A stretch of 64,000 nt of DNA. It comes from Deltaproteobacteria bacterium (lineage in GTDB: Bacteria > Desulfobacterota > Desulfuromonadia > Geobacterales > Pseudopelobacteraceae). The stretch covers positions 186,001 to 250,000 of the forward strand of contig JAJXWO010000001.1 of assembly GCA_021781535.1 (NCBI GenBank), written 5' to 3'. Positions 25,552-34,288 of this stretch are shown here, in pieces. A program made the translations under genes and the position numbers. The notes beneath the pieces were generated by a model. That model did not search any database and was not told the origin of the DNA. It saw only the letters and a list, made by a program, of their open reading frames with translations. Positions within the stretch are counted from its first letter, which is position 1. Each line of letters starts with the position of its first letter.

Positions 25552-27132
25552 ATGCCAGAAGGAATTCGTAAACTAGTAGAGCCTTTTTTTGCTCTTTCTC
25601 CGGGCAAGCAGATGGTTATTGCCACGGTAGCTTTTCTCTCTGCAGCGGCATTCGCGATTTTAATCTTTGTCGCAAACCGCACTGACTACCGACCGCTTTT
25701 CACTAATCTGACTTCAGAGGATGCCGGAGAAATTGTCAAAAAATTGAAGGACGCTAAAACCCCCTACCAGATTACAGCTGACGGTAAGGGGATTCTGGTG
25801 CCATCTGACAAGGTTTATGAACTCCGTCTGACCCTGGCTTCAGAAGGTATCCCTCAGGGCGGCGGCGTAGGTTTTGAAATATTTGATCGCAAGAATTTCG
25901 GCATGACGGAGTTTGTGCAGAAGATCAACTATCAGCGAGCCCTGCAAGGTGAACTATCCCGTACTATCGCGCAATTAAACGGGGTTGACCAGGTGCGTGT
26001 GCATCTGGTCATACCGGAAAAATCGCTTTTCAGGGACAATGAGAAACCGGCTACTGCCTCAATAGTGCTTAAAATGAAGTCGAACCGCACCCTGACTGAT
26101 TCAGAGGTGCAAGGTGTCGTTCATCTTGTTTCCGCTTCTATCGAGGGGATGGATCCCAATCAGGTTACCATTCTGGACAGTCGCGGCAAGATGCTCAGCA
26201 AAGGAGGGGATAGCGACCCGACCGCACGCGCCACATCGGCAATGCAGGAAACGGAACGTTCCTATGAAAAAAATGTTGAAGACCGTCTTCAGTCCTTGCT
26301 TGACAGGATTGTCGGTGGAGGAAAATCCGTAGCACGTGTCACGGCAACATTTGATTTTAAGCAGGTTGAACGGGTTGAAGAAAAGTTTGACCCGGATACA
26401 ATTGCTGTGCGCAGCGAACAGCGAACAGATGAGAAAGGGTCTTCCACTACCAGCAGCGCCGGCGTCCCCGGAGTACAGACCAACCTCGGACGCACACCAG
26501 CTGGAGGCGGAGCAACCTCCGGTGGTGGTACCAAGAGCGACGAAACACTTAATTACGAGGTGAGCCGTTCGTCGGCAAAGATTGTTGAACCGGTGGGGGC
26601 GCTCAGTAAAATTTCTATTGCCGTTCTGGTTGATGGCAAGTATGAAGCACCTGCAGTTGTCAAGGAAGGCCAGGTTGCCAAAGCAAAGTATGTCCCTCGC
26701 TCACCTGAAGAAATGCAAAAAATTGAAACTTTGGTAAAAAGTGCTGTTGGTTATAATGCTGAGCGTGGTGACCAGTTGAGCGTTCAAAATATCCCTTTTC
26801 AGGATGCGGATGAGGGGGGGGACATTGAAACAACAGCTTGGTGGACAAACCCATTCTTCATCTCTCTGGCTAAAAACCTGATGATCGGAGTAGGCTTTCT
26901 GGTGCTGGTCTTGTTTGTGATTCGTCCGCTTCTGGCATCACTGCGACTGGTAAAGCGCCCGGCGCTTGAAAGTTTTGAAGCAATCGGGTCAAGTGGAGAA
27001 CAGTTGACTAATGCTGAACGTGCGCTGATCAATAATCAGATGGCTGAACAACAAAACTTGATTGAGCAAGCAAAAAAAGATCCCTACCAGGTCGCCCAGA
27101 TATTACAGAACTGGGTTGCTGAGGATAAATAA
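25552..27132 (+). CDS. fliF: Flagellar MS-ring protein FliF
   Basis: A 526-residue inner-membrane protein that builds the MS ring. A first membrane segment is at ~residues 20-40, followed by the RBM1/RBM2 domains (NLTSEDAGEIVKKLKDAKTP near 54-73) and the beta-collar region (Gly/Thr-rich loop ~295-325). The second membrane segment is at ~440-462, and a C-terminal cytoplasmic tail (LTNAERALINNQMAEQQ) binds FliG. Slightly shorter than Salmonella FliF (560). A G8 tract at 26814-26821 lies just before the second membrane segment. Confidence 0.97.
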   Translation: MPEGIRKLVEPFFALSPGKQMVIATVAFLSAAAFAILIFVANRTDYRPLFTNLTSEDAGEIVKKLKDAKTPYQITADGKGILVPSDKVYELRLTLASEGIPQGGGVGFEIFDRKNFGMTEFVQKINYQRALQGELSRTIAQLNGVDQVRVHLVIPEKSLFRDNEKPATASIVLKMKSNRTLTDSEVQGVVHLVSASIEGMDPNQVTILDSRGKMLSKGGDSDPTARATSAMQETERSYEKNVEDRLQSLLDRIVGGGKSVARVTATFDFKQVERVEEKFDPDTIAVRSEQRTDEKGSSTTSSAGVPGVQTNLGRTPAGGGATSGGGTKSDETLNYEVSRSSAKIVEPVGALSKISIAVLVDGKYEAPAVVKEGQVAKAKYVPRSPEEMQKIETLVKSAVGYNAERGDQLSVQNIPFQDADEGGDIETTAWWTNPFFISLAKNLMIGVGFLVLVLFVIRPLLASLRLVKRPALESFEAIGSSGEQLTNAERALINNQMAEQQNLIEQAKKDPYQVAQILQNWVAEDK

Positions 27133-27199
27133 TCATTCGTAGTTTTCAATATACTCCACCCTTTAAACGCGAAACTTCTAATTTACTAAAAGGGATATT

Positions 27200-28192
27200 A
27201 TGACAGGTTCAGAAAAAGCCGCTATCTTGCTGCTCTATCTTGGTAATGATGTAACCGGCAAGGTTTTCGAGCATCTGGATGATACTGAGATAAAAAAAAT
27301 AAGTAAGAGTATGGGTCTGCTTGGGCATGTCAGTCGTGAAACGATCATGGATGTCGTTACTGATTTTACTGCAGTAATTGACCCACAGGCGGGCATTTTT
27401 TCTCAGGGAGATGAATTTGTCCTGAAGATTCTTGAAAAAGCCCTCGGGCCGGAAAAGGCTCAGATGCTGATGGACGAGTTACAGGCATCGAGCTATGGCG
27501 ATCTGGTTGATATTTTGGCGAATATGGATGCGAAAACAATAGCCAATTTTCTTTCTCAGGAACATCCTCAAACCATCGCAGTCATCCTGGCAAAGCTTAA
27601 ATCAAAGCAGACCAGCGAAATTATCAGCCTTTTACCGCAGGAGCTCCAAGCAGAAGTTGTGTTGCGTATTGCTGATGTTGAGCAGGTATCACCAGACATC
27701 CTTAAAGAAATTGACGATGTCATGAAGCGGGAACTTCAGTCGATGGGTGGAACCCAACGCTACAAAGTTGGCGGCATTGACAAAGTAGTTGACATGTTCA
27801 ACCACTTTGATCGGAGCAAAGAAAAGCAAATTCTCGACAAACTGGACGTTCTCAGTCCGCCGTTATCAGAAATCATCCGCAAGCATCTCTTTACCTTTGA
27901 AGATGTATTTGCCCTGGATGACCGCAGCATTCAGTCAGTTATGCGTGAAGTGTCAAACGATACACTGACGCTAGCCATGAAAACCTCACCGGATGAGGTC
28001 AAAGAGAAGATTTTCAAAAACATTTCCAGCCGTGCTGCAGATATGATCAAGGAGGATCTCGAAGTAATGGGGCCGGTACGGCTTTCAGATGTCGAGAAGG
28101 CGCAGGGAGAAATTATCAAGATCGTGCGCAAAATGGAGGAAGAAGGAAAAATTGTGTTGGCCGGCCGGGGAAGTGAAGATGTCCTCGTCTAA
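27200..28192 (+). CDS. fliG: Flagellar motor switch protein FliG
   Basis: A 330-residue cytoplasmic rotor protein that binds FliF, FliM and the stator. The middle-domain motif FLSQEHPQTIAVILAKL is at ~residues 114-130. The C-terminal torque helix with its charged residues (DDRSIQSVMREV, PDEVKEKIFKNISSRAADMI) is near 240-290. Length matches the family. Its last 14 bases overlap fliH. Confidence 0.97.
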   Translation: MTGSEKAAILLLYLGNDVTGKVFEHLDDTEIKKISKSMGLLGHVSRETIMDVVTDFTAVIDPQAGIFSQGDEFVLKILEKALGPEKAQMLMDELQASSYGDLVDILANMDAKTIANFLSQEHPQTIAVILAKLKSKQTSEIISLLPQELQAEVVLRIADVEQVSPDILKEIDDVMKRELQSMGGTQRYKVGGIDKVVDMFNHFDRSKEKQILDKLDVLSPPLSEIIRKHLFTFEDVFALDDRSIQSVMREVSNDTLTLAMKTSPDEVKEKIFKNISSRAADMIKEDLEVMGPVRLSDVEKAQGEIIKIVRKMEEEGKIVLAGRGSEDVLV

Positions 28193-28904
28193 GATCATAA
28201 AGCAGGCAGATCGTGCCAGTACGGGAGTCTCGGAATTCAGCTTCAGAAACATCGGGCAGTTGGGCGGATTAGCCCCTGCAGAACATGGTATGGGGAGTTT
28301 CGTTCCGATGGGGCTGTTCCAGATCTCTGACGCACAGGATGTGGCGGTTGCTGCCGGACCGCCCACCATTGAAATAAGCGAAGACGATCTCAATCAGAGA
28401 ACCAATGAGGCATTTAATGCCGGACTCACAGAGGGCAAGGAACTTGCTGAACGTGGCCTTATCAATGTTTTCAAAGCATTACGGGCCTCAAGCGAAACCA
28501 TACATAATCTGAGAGACAAAATCTTCAGGGAATCAGAAGATGAAATAATCAACCTGGTCATGCTCGTTTCACGCAAGGTAATTATCCGGGAGATAACTCA
28601 GGACCGCACTATTCTGGCTGAGGTAGTCAAAAATGCACTCGCCGGTTTATCGGCTCGAGAAGAAATAACCGTCCGGATCAACCCGGATGATTACGTGCTG
28701 GTCACTTCCGGACGTGAAAAACTGCTGCATAATGAACTGCTCAATGAGAGGCTGCTGCTCAAACCTGATCCGTCAGTTGCGACAGGTTTTTGCCTTGTGG
28801 ACACTTCCATGGGGACCATCGATGCCTCACTTGACGGGCAGATGGATCAGATATTCCGGAGCTTTGTTGATCAGCGCACCGCCGTCGTTAGTGAAGAATC
28901 ATAG
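28179..28904 (+). CDS. fliH: Flagellar export ATPase regulator FliH
   Basis: A 241-residue protein of the FliH/HrpE/YscL stator type that tethers the FliI ATPase to the export gate and C ring. A variable N-terminus is followed by helix-rich residues ~70-125. The conserved C-terminal domain includes NLVMLVSRKVIIREI, VTVRINPDDYVLV-like sequence and LKPDPSVATGFCLVDTSMG. The frame is open from 28089, but the upstream part only duplicates fliG sequence in another frame. ATG 28179 with GGGGAAG before it gives the usual size. Confidence 0.9.
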   Translation: MSSSKIIKQADRASTGVSEFSFRNIGQLGGLAPAEHGMGSFVPMGLFQISDAQDVAVAAGPPTIEISEDDLNQRTNEAFNAGLTEGKELAERGLINVFKALRASSETIHNLRDKIFRESEDEIINLVMLVSRKVIIREITQDRTILAEVVKNALAGLSAREEITVRINPDDYVLVTSGREKLLHNELLNERLLLKPDPSVATGFCLVDTSMGTIDASLDGQMDQIFRSFVDQRTAVVSEES

Positions 28905-28921
28905 CATGAGCACGATGCGAT

Positions 28922-30241
28922 ATGCATGACATGAAGCTGAACCTGGATAAATATCATTCGGCGCTTGCAACGGCAAAACCTGTCAGATTGCAAGGCAAGG
29001 TTACACAAGTGGTCGGCTTGGTTATAGAGGGGTATTGCCCTGATACGTCAGTTGGCGCCATTTGTGAAATAAAACCGGCTGACGGTGATCCGATTCCGGC
29101 CGAAGTAGTCGGTTTTCGCAATAATAAAACGCTCTTGATGCCGCTTGGTGAGTTGCGTGGAGTTGGTCTCGACAGTCTGATATCGGTCAGACGCGACAAT
29201 GCTACCTTAGGGGTGGGCCCGCTCATGCTGGGGCGTGTAATCGACGGATTGGGCGAGCCAATTGATGATAAGGGTCCGATCGGCGTCGAGGAAGAATATC
29301 CGATCTATGCGCTGCCGGTTAATCCGATGTCACGGCCACCGATCCGTAAATCACTTGACCTCGGCATTCGCAGTATAAATGGTTTACTGACCTGCGGTCG
29401 GGGGCAAAGGGTTGGTATAATGGCCGGCTCCGGAGTTGGAAAATCAACCTTGTTGGGGATGATTGCCCGCTACACGGAAGCGGATGTGAATGTTATTGCG
29501 CTGATTGGCGAGCGTGGCCGCGAGTTGCGCGAGTTTATTGAAAAAGATCTGCAGGAACAGGGACTGAAAAAATCAGTTGTAGTGGTTGCAACATCAGATC
29601 AGCCTCCTTTGGTACGGATGCGCGGTGCTTACATCGCGACGACTATTGCGGAATATTTCAAGAACCAGGGTAAAAAAGTATTGCTGATGATGGATTCGGC
29701 AACCCGTTTCGCAATGGCGATGCGTGAGGTTGGGCTTGCGATTGGTGAGCCTCCGACCACCAAGGGATATACGCCATCCGTATTTGCTGCGCTGCCGAAG
29801 CTGCTTGAACGAACGGGTAATTTTCCTGAAGGGAGCATCACGGCACTCTATACGGTGCTGGTTGAAGGGGATGATTTTAACGAACCGATTTCTGACGCGA
29901 TGCGCAGTATTCTGGACGGCCACATAGTGTTATCGCGTGATCTTGCTGCCCGTAACATATATCCCCCGATCGACGTTCTGGCCAGTGCCAGCCGTGTTAT
30001 GACTGATGTTGCTTCCCGTGAGCACCTGGACGTAGCTTCAAAATTCAAAGAAGTGATGGCAACCTATCGCCAGTCAGAAGATTTGATAAATATCGGGGCC
30101 TACAAATCAGGGAGTAATCCCGGTATAGATTATGCTGTATCACACATTGCGGCGATGCAGTCATTTATGAAACAGGCAGTAGATGATCCGGTTATGCTGG
30201 AAGAAGCGGTACAAAACTTGAAATCAATGTTTGATTCCTGA
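28922..30241 (+). CDS. fliI: Flagellum-specific export ATPase FliI
   Basis: A 439-residue F1-beta-like ATPase that unfolds and feeds export substrates. Walker A is MAGSGVGKSTLLG (~residue 165-177) and Walker B LLMMDSATRFA (~255), with the conserved ALIGERGREL between them. C-terminal helical domain to 439. ATG 28922 and ATG 28931 are both possible; neither has a strong ribosome-binding sequence. Translation may be coupled to fliH, 17 bases away. Confidence 0.97.
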   Translation: MHDMKLNLDKYHSALATAKPVRLQGKVTQVVGLVIEGYCPDTSVGAICEIKPADGDPIPAEVVGFRNNKTLLMPLGELRGVGLDSLISVRRDNATLGVGPLMLGRVIDGLGEPIDDKGPIGVEEEYPIYALPVNPMSRPPIRKSLDLGIRSINGLLTCGRGQRVGIMAGSGVGKSTLLGMIARYTEADVNVIALIGERGRELREFIEKDLQEQGLKKSVVVVATSDQPPLVRMRGAYIATTIAEYFKNQGKKVLLMMDSATRFAMAMREVGLAIGEPPTTKGYTPSVFAALPKLLERTGNFPEGSITALYTVLVEGDDFNEPISDAMRSILDGHIVLSRDLAARNIYPPIDVLASASRVMTDVASREHLDVASKFKEVMATYRQSEDLINIGAYKSGSNPGIDYAVSHIAAMQSFMKQAVDDPVMLEEAVQNLKSMFDS

Positions 30242-30270
30242 ATTTGCTGTTAACCGAGGAGTAATGGGCG

Positions 30271-30708
30271 ATGGCTGGCAAGATATTCGAACTGGAGCAG
30301 GTCTTGATTTACCGCCGCGAGATGGAAAAACTCCGTAAACAGGAGTTTGCTGCGGCAAAACAGGGGCTTGAACAGGCCGATCAGGAATTGAAGCGTGAAG
30401 AGGAGCTTGTCAAACTTTTGTCAAACGAATACGTGCGCTGTCAGCAGGACATTGGGTGTATAGATGATATTCGGATGTATTCGGATTTTTTTGCCCGGAA
30501 GCGTGAAGAGATCAGAGTACAGAAGGAGCGGATCGAGTGCTTGGACCAGATCGCCACCGAAAAAAGATTTGATTTGATGGAAGCAAGCAAGGAAAAGAAG
30601 GTACTTGAATCATTGAAAGAGAAAAAAGCTGCAGAATTCCGTCAGGAGGCAGCTACCAAGGAACGGAACTTTCTTGACGAAATATCCATTCAGAAAAAGG
30701 TTAAATAG
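30271..30708 (+). CDS. fliJ: Flagellar export chaperone FliJ
   Basis: A 145-residue, almost entirely coiled-coil protein rich in Glu, Lys and Gln, starting FELEQVLIYRREMEKLRKQE. FliJ is the central stalk of the FliI hexamer and links it to FlhA. Assignment rests on coiled-coil character, size and position directly after fliI, since sequence conservation in this family is low. GAGGAG stands 12 bases upstream of the ATG. Confidence 0.9.
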   Translation: MAGKIFELEQVLIYRREMEKLRKQEFAAAKQGLEQADQELKREEELVKLLSNEYVRCQQDIGCIDDIRMYSDFFARKREEIRVQKERIECLDQIATEKRFDLMEASKEKKVLESLKEKKAAEFRQEAATKERNFLDEISIQKKVK

Positions 30709-30710
30709 AC

Positions 30711-31259
30711 GTGAACCAGAATAGAATACTTGTGGTGGCATTTTTATTGGGGAGTGTGCTCATCCTGTCACAATATACGTTACCTGCTGTTTTTGCCAAT
30801 GCTGCTGTCCAGAATGAGGCGGGGTATGGCGGTGAAACGGCATCAACGAGCCACCTGCCGATCAATGCGACCCGCGCAGCTCGTGAGGAAAAAGCACTTC
30901 AGGATGCCCGCCGCCATCAGTTGGACGATAAAGAGGCGGCTTTGGCTGCCAAAGAGCAGGAACTGAAAAAATTGAACGCCAAGATTGAAGCCCAGGTAAA
31001 AGCTCTCGAAGAAAGCAAAAAACGGCTTGATGATTCACTGAAACAAAAGAAAAAGACTTTAGACGAAAAACGCAAGAGAATGCTGACACTCCTCAAAAAA
31101 ATGCGTCCGGAACAGGCGGGACAGTTTCTCGGGAAAATGCAGGAGGGTGCGGTTATCTCAATACTGAACGATTTGGACAACAAGATGGTTTTAAAGTTGA
31201 TACCGTATCTTAATCAACCGATGGTTCTCAAATGGATAAAAGATAATCTCAATAGCTAA
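30711..31259 (+). CDS. MotE-like protein (membrane anchor, coiled coil, MgtE-N-like domain)
   Basis: A 182-residue protein that starts at GTG, two bases after fliJ. Layout: an N-terminal membrane/signal segment (~residues 5-24), a long coiled coil (~60-125) and a C-terminal MgtE_N/FliG-like helical domain (MLTLLKKMRPEQAGQFLGKM, then VVLKLIPYLNQ-like sequence). In Sinorhizobium MotE is a periplasmic chaperone for MotC. Proteins of this shape are common between fliJ and fliK in Deltaproteobacteria. A motor or export role is inferred from position and family. Confidence 0.8.
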   Translation: MNQNRILVVAFLLGSVLILSQYTLPAVFANAAVQNEAGYGGETASTSHLPINATRAAREEKALQDARRHQLDDKEAALAAKEQELKKLNAKIEAQVKALEESKKRLDDSLKQKKKTLDEKRKRMLTLLKKMRPEQAGQFLGKMQEGAVISILNDLDNKMVLKLIPYLNQPMVLKWIKDNLNS

Positions 31260-31324
31260 TATTTTATGGGCTGCAGTATGTCCAAGCCTATAGAAAATTC
31301 AAATAGAAAGGAGGTGAAAAAATA

Positions 31325-33058
31325 ATGACTAATGGACAATTGACTGTTGCTTCAATTTGTAATGCGGCACCGTCAGCCACACAGGAGACATCCACAACCG
31401 CAGCCGTGGTAACGGATGGTGAGCAACAAAATGGCGGAAAGTTTGCCGGGATATTGAGCGGGGTTCATCAATCGGCAAAAGATGGGGGTTCATCCCATTC
31501 CGAGCAGACGGGGCAACATAAGAACAAGATTGGCAAAGATCAGCATCCTTCTGATGCTGATCCAGCGGGCTCAGGTGATGATCTGCTGGCACTGCTTAAT
31601 GGATCACCGCAGGTTGCCGCAGCAGTGATGCCTGCTTCCCCAACAACAGAGGATACGAAAAAAACGGATACGCGTGCTGATAGTGTACCGAAGCAGGGCG
31701 AATCATCAGGTGTTGCCTCTCAGGTGGCTATGGCAGCCTATTCACAATCCGGCAAAATAGTAAACGTCACCATTCCTGCACCGATTAACAGTAGCGTGCT
31801 GCAGAACGCAGCAACAGTACCAGACTCCACTGACGTCATGGTTGCTCATCAGGGTGGCAAGCAGGCAGAGCGTGAGGCTGCAGCACCACAGCAAACAACA
31901 TCCGAGCAGCCAGCTGAAAAAATCGCACTACTCCCTGTAACACAACACGCAGATGAGCATACACAACCTCTTCTGCAATCCGCTGCTGTGGTGGTTTCAG
32001 CAACCATACCCCAACCGGTACAATCTGACAGAATGTCAGAGATCAACAAGGCGACGCCACTCCCTGTTGATGGGGTACGGAACACAACAGCTCAATCGGC
32101 TCTCGTTTCAACCTTGCCTGAAAAAATTCAGGTGGAGCAAAAGACCTCTGAGCCGGTACAATCAGCAACACAGGCTCGAACGCCGATAACGCTTTCAGCA
32201 GAAGCTGTCAGTGTCCCGACGGCAGGCGAACTCGCTGCATCACAGGGAGCAAAAGATGGCGTCGTGGCCGTGTCCCCATCTGAGAAAACGGGAGTCGCAT
32301 CCGGCATTCTTCAATCTGGAGTATCGGCGGCTCATTCAGTTCCCGAACTACAGAATAAAAACAGCCGGACTGGCGATGAGCAAAATGTTGTCAAAGAAAT
32401 GGCTTCGCCATTGCAAACTGCCGTATCTTCCCGCGGATCAGCGTTGAGTTCCGATACTTCGCACACCAACGACAATAATCAGCAACAATCCGATGGTGGC
32501 GCCGACAGCAAGATGCTTGAACAGCAGTTGCGTGGACAAGTGAGCATGGAGAATCAGAAAGTAGCCCCACTTTCTGTAAAAACCGATTCGGTCGGGACTT
32601 CCTCCCAGGATATTTCGGGACAGGTTGTGCAGCAGCTAAGAGAGAACTTGACACAGCACGTTGTAAAGCCGGGGAATCATCAGATTACATTGACGCTTTC
32701 ACCCGACAGTCTCGGTGAAATTAAAGTGAACCTGAGTCTCCAGGGACAAAAACTTTCGGTTACAATTTCAACCCAGAACGAGACCGTACGGAATGCTATT
32801 GCTCAGCATACCGATGCCCTCAAAGAATCTCTGGCGCGCCAAAACATCACGATGCAATCCTTTGATGTTACCACCGGCGGAAAAGGTTCAGGAAATTACG
32901 GACAGAACCAGAGTGCCTGGCGTGAACTGGCTAAACAGCAACAACAGTATCAGTCCTGGACATCACCTGGCTATCACATTGCACAGGCTGATCTCTCTTC
33001 CGGCCAGGCGGCATACCAGAGGCGACAAGGCCAGTCGATGCTCGATATTCATTATTGA
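31325..33058 (+). CDS. fliK: Flagellar hook-length control protein FliK
   Basis: A 577-residue export substrate that measures hook length and triggers the FlhB specificity switch. Residues ~1-430 are low-complexity and rich in Ser, Thr, Gln and Ala, as expected of the ruler part. The conserved C-terminal switch domain at ~450-535 includes ITLTLSPDSLGEIKVNLSLQ and NAIAQHTDALKESLARQ. The Gln-rich tail follows. The ribosome-binding sequence AAGGAGGTGA is nearly perfect. A second, differently built FliK-like protein is at 15767. Confidence 0.93.
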   Translation: MTNGQLTVASICNAAPSATQETSTTAAVVTDGEQQNGGKFAGILSGVHQSAKDGGSSHSEQTGQHKNKIGKDQHPSDADPAGSGDDLLALLNGSPQVAAAVMPASPTTEDTKKTDTRADSVPKQGESSGVASQVAMAAYSQSGKIVNVTIPAPINSSVLQNAATVPDSTDVMVAHQGGKQAEREAAAPQQTTSEQPAEKIALLPVTQHADEHTQPLLQSAAVVVSATIPQPVQSDRMSEINKATPLPVDGVRNTTAQSALVSTLPEKIQVEQKTSEPVQSATQARTPITLSAEAVSVPTAGELAASQGAKDGVVAVSPSEKTGVASGILQSGVSAAHSVPELQNKNSRTGDEQNVVKEMASPLQTAVSSRGSALSSDTSHTNDNNQQQSDGGADSKMLEQQLRGQVSMENQKVAPLSVKTDSVGTSSQDISGQVVQQLRENLTQHVVKPGNHQITLTLSPDSLGEIKVNLSLQGQKLSVTISTQNETVRNAIAQHTDALKESLARQNITMQSFDVTTGGKGSGNYGQNQSAWRELAKQQQQYQSWTSPGYHIAQADLSSGQAAYQRRQGQSMLDIHY

Positions 33059-33074
33059 AGGCGAGGAGAAAAAA

Positions 33075-33734
33075 ATGGTAAGTACTGTAACAGCAACAGC
33101 AGACCCAACCGCGGCTGCAGCGGCAATGAAAAGCTCCTTGGGAATGAACAAGGATGACTTCATGAAGCTGTTTATAGCCCAACTGCAGTATCAGGATCCT
33201 TTGAAACCACAGGATCCGAGTGCGATGCTGGACCAGCTTTCACAGCTGTCTCTGGTAGAGCAATCTTACAACAGCAATACGGCGCTGACAAATCTGCTGA
33301 CAGCGCAAAACAATTCCATCAGCTTGACTGCCGTTTCATTCATCGGCAAAGATGTCAAGGCAAACGGTAATGCTACAACATTTGACGGCAGCACACCGGC
33401 TGATCTGGCGTTTAACCTTCCTCTTTCGGCGTCATCGGCACAGGTTTCAATTGTAGATGGATCGGGCCACACCGTCAGAACTGCCGCACTCGGATCGTGT
33501 AATGCCGGTGACAACAGTTTTTCCTGGGATGGCCGCGATAGCAGCGGAGCATTACTCCCTGCCGGCGCATATACCTTTGCGGTGACAGCCACAGCGGCAG
33601 ATGGCAGTTCGCTGGCGGCGACCACCTACACTACCGGAAAGATCGATGGTGTCGACCTGTCCGGCAGTACGCCACAGCTCATCATCGGTGCTACGTCTGT
33701 ATCATTGAATGATGTTATCGGTATGGGGGTGTAA
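33075..33734 (+). CDS. flgD: Flagellar hook cap / assembly protein FlgD
   Basis: A 219-residue hook scaffold. The FlgD hallmark MNKDDFMKLFIAQLQYQDPL is at residues ~24-43, followed by LDQLSQLSLVEQ. A FlgD Ig/tudor-like region spans ~95-200 (FSWDGRDSSGALLPAGAYTF). The frame is open from 32793, inside fliK, but ATG 33075 with GAGGAG nine bases before it gives the canonical protein. Starts 17 bases after fliK. Confidence 0.95.
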   Translation: MVSTVTATADPTAAAAAMKSSLGMNKDDFMKLFIAQLQYQDPLKPQDPSAMLDQLSQLSLVEQSYNSNTALTNLLTAQNNSISLTAVSFIGKDVKANGNATTFDGSTPADLAFNLPLSASSAQVSIVDGSGHTVRTAALGSCNAGDNSFSWDGRDSSGALLPAGAYTFAVTATAADGSSLAATTYTTGKIDGVDLSGSTPQLIIGATSVSLNDVIGMGV

Positions 33735-33739
33735 CACGC

Positions 33740-34126
33740 ATGGTAGACCAGATTTTTATTCCAAATCCGGTTCAGCCGGGCAGGATTGATCGCCCGCAGC
33801 AGCAAAAACCGGCATCCATCCAGACTTCCGATTCACCGTTCGCACGGGTTCTGGACCAAAAAATTCCGTCACAGGAGATCAAGTTTTCACAGCACGCCCA
33901 GGATCGACTTCGGGCACGCAACATAAACTTTTCAGCCAATGATCTTGCTAACCTGGAAGGGGCTGTCAACAGCGTCGCCCAAAAGGGAGGGAAGGAATCG
34001 CTGGTCATGATGGGAGATTCAGCACTGGTAGTCAGCATCAAAAACCGGACGGTAGTAACCGCCATGGACAAGTCCCAGATGAAGGGCAATGTTTTTACCA
34101 ATATCGACTCAGCAGTAGTGATTTAA
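33740..34126 (+). CDS. Flagellar operon protein, TIGR02530 family
   Basis: A 128-residue protein with a conserved core IKFSQHAQDRLRARNINFSA and LVVSIKNRTVVTAMDKSQMK followed by NVFTNIDSAVVI. This matches the TIGR02530 flagellar operon family, regularly found between flgD and flgE in Gram-positives and Deltaproteobacteria. The biochemical function is not established. It begins 5 bases after flgD. Confidence 0.85.
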   Translation: MVDQIFIPNPVQPGRIDRPQQQKPASIQTSDSPFARVLDQKIPSQEIKFSQHAQDRLRARNINFSANDLANLEGAVNSVAQKGGKESLVMMGDSALVVSIKNRTVVTAMDKSQMKGNVFTNIDSAVVI

Positions 34127-34145
34127 AAAACAATTTTGGATTCTG

Positions 34146-34162
34146 AATTTTGAATTTTGAAT
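34146..34162 (+). repeat. 17-bp AT-rich repeat, copy 2
   Basis: Identical to the 17-mer at 7497-7513. Here it is followed by AATCTAAAATCCAACATTC, partly complementary, so the copy could sit in a weak hairpin. It lies in the 162-base gap between the TIGR02530 gene and flgE. The rest of that gap holds no clear promoter, only the flgE ribosome-binding site AAGGAGG near 34276. Confidence 0.6.
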
Positions 34163-34288
34163 TAATCTAAAATCCAACATTCAACATTTATTTACCGGGC
34201 TGGTCCTCCGAGAGGAAGCCCCGAAACGCCGACCGATTGACGCGTTTCACCCAACAAAACTCTCTCACACGTACAAGGAGGCAACACA

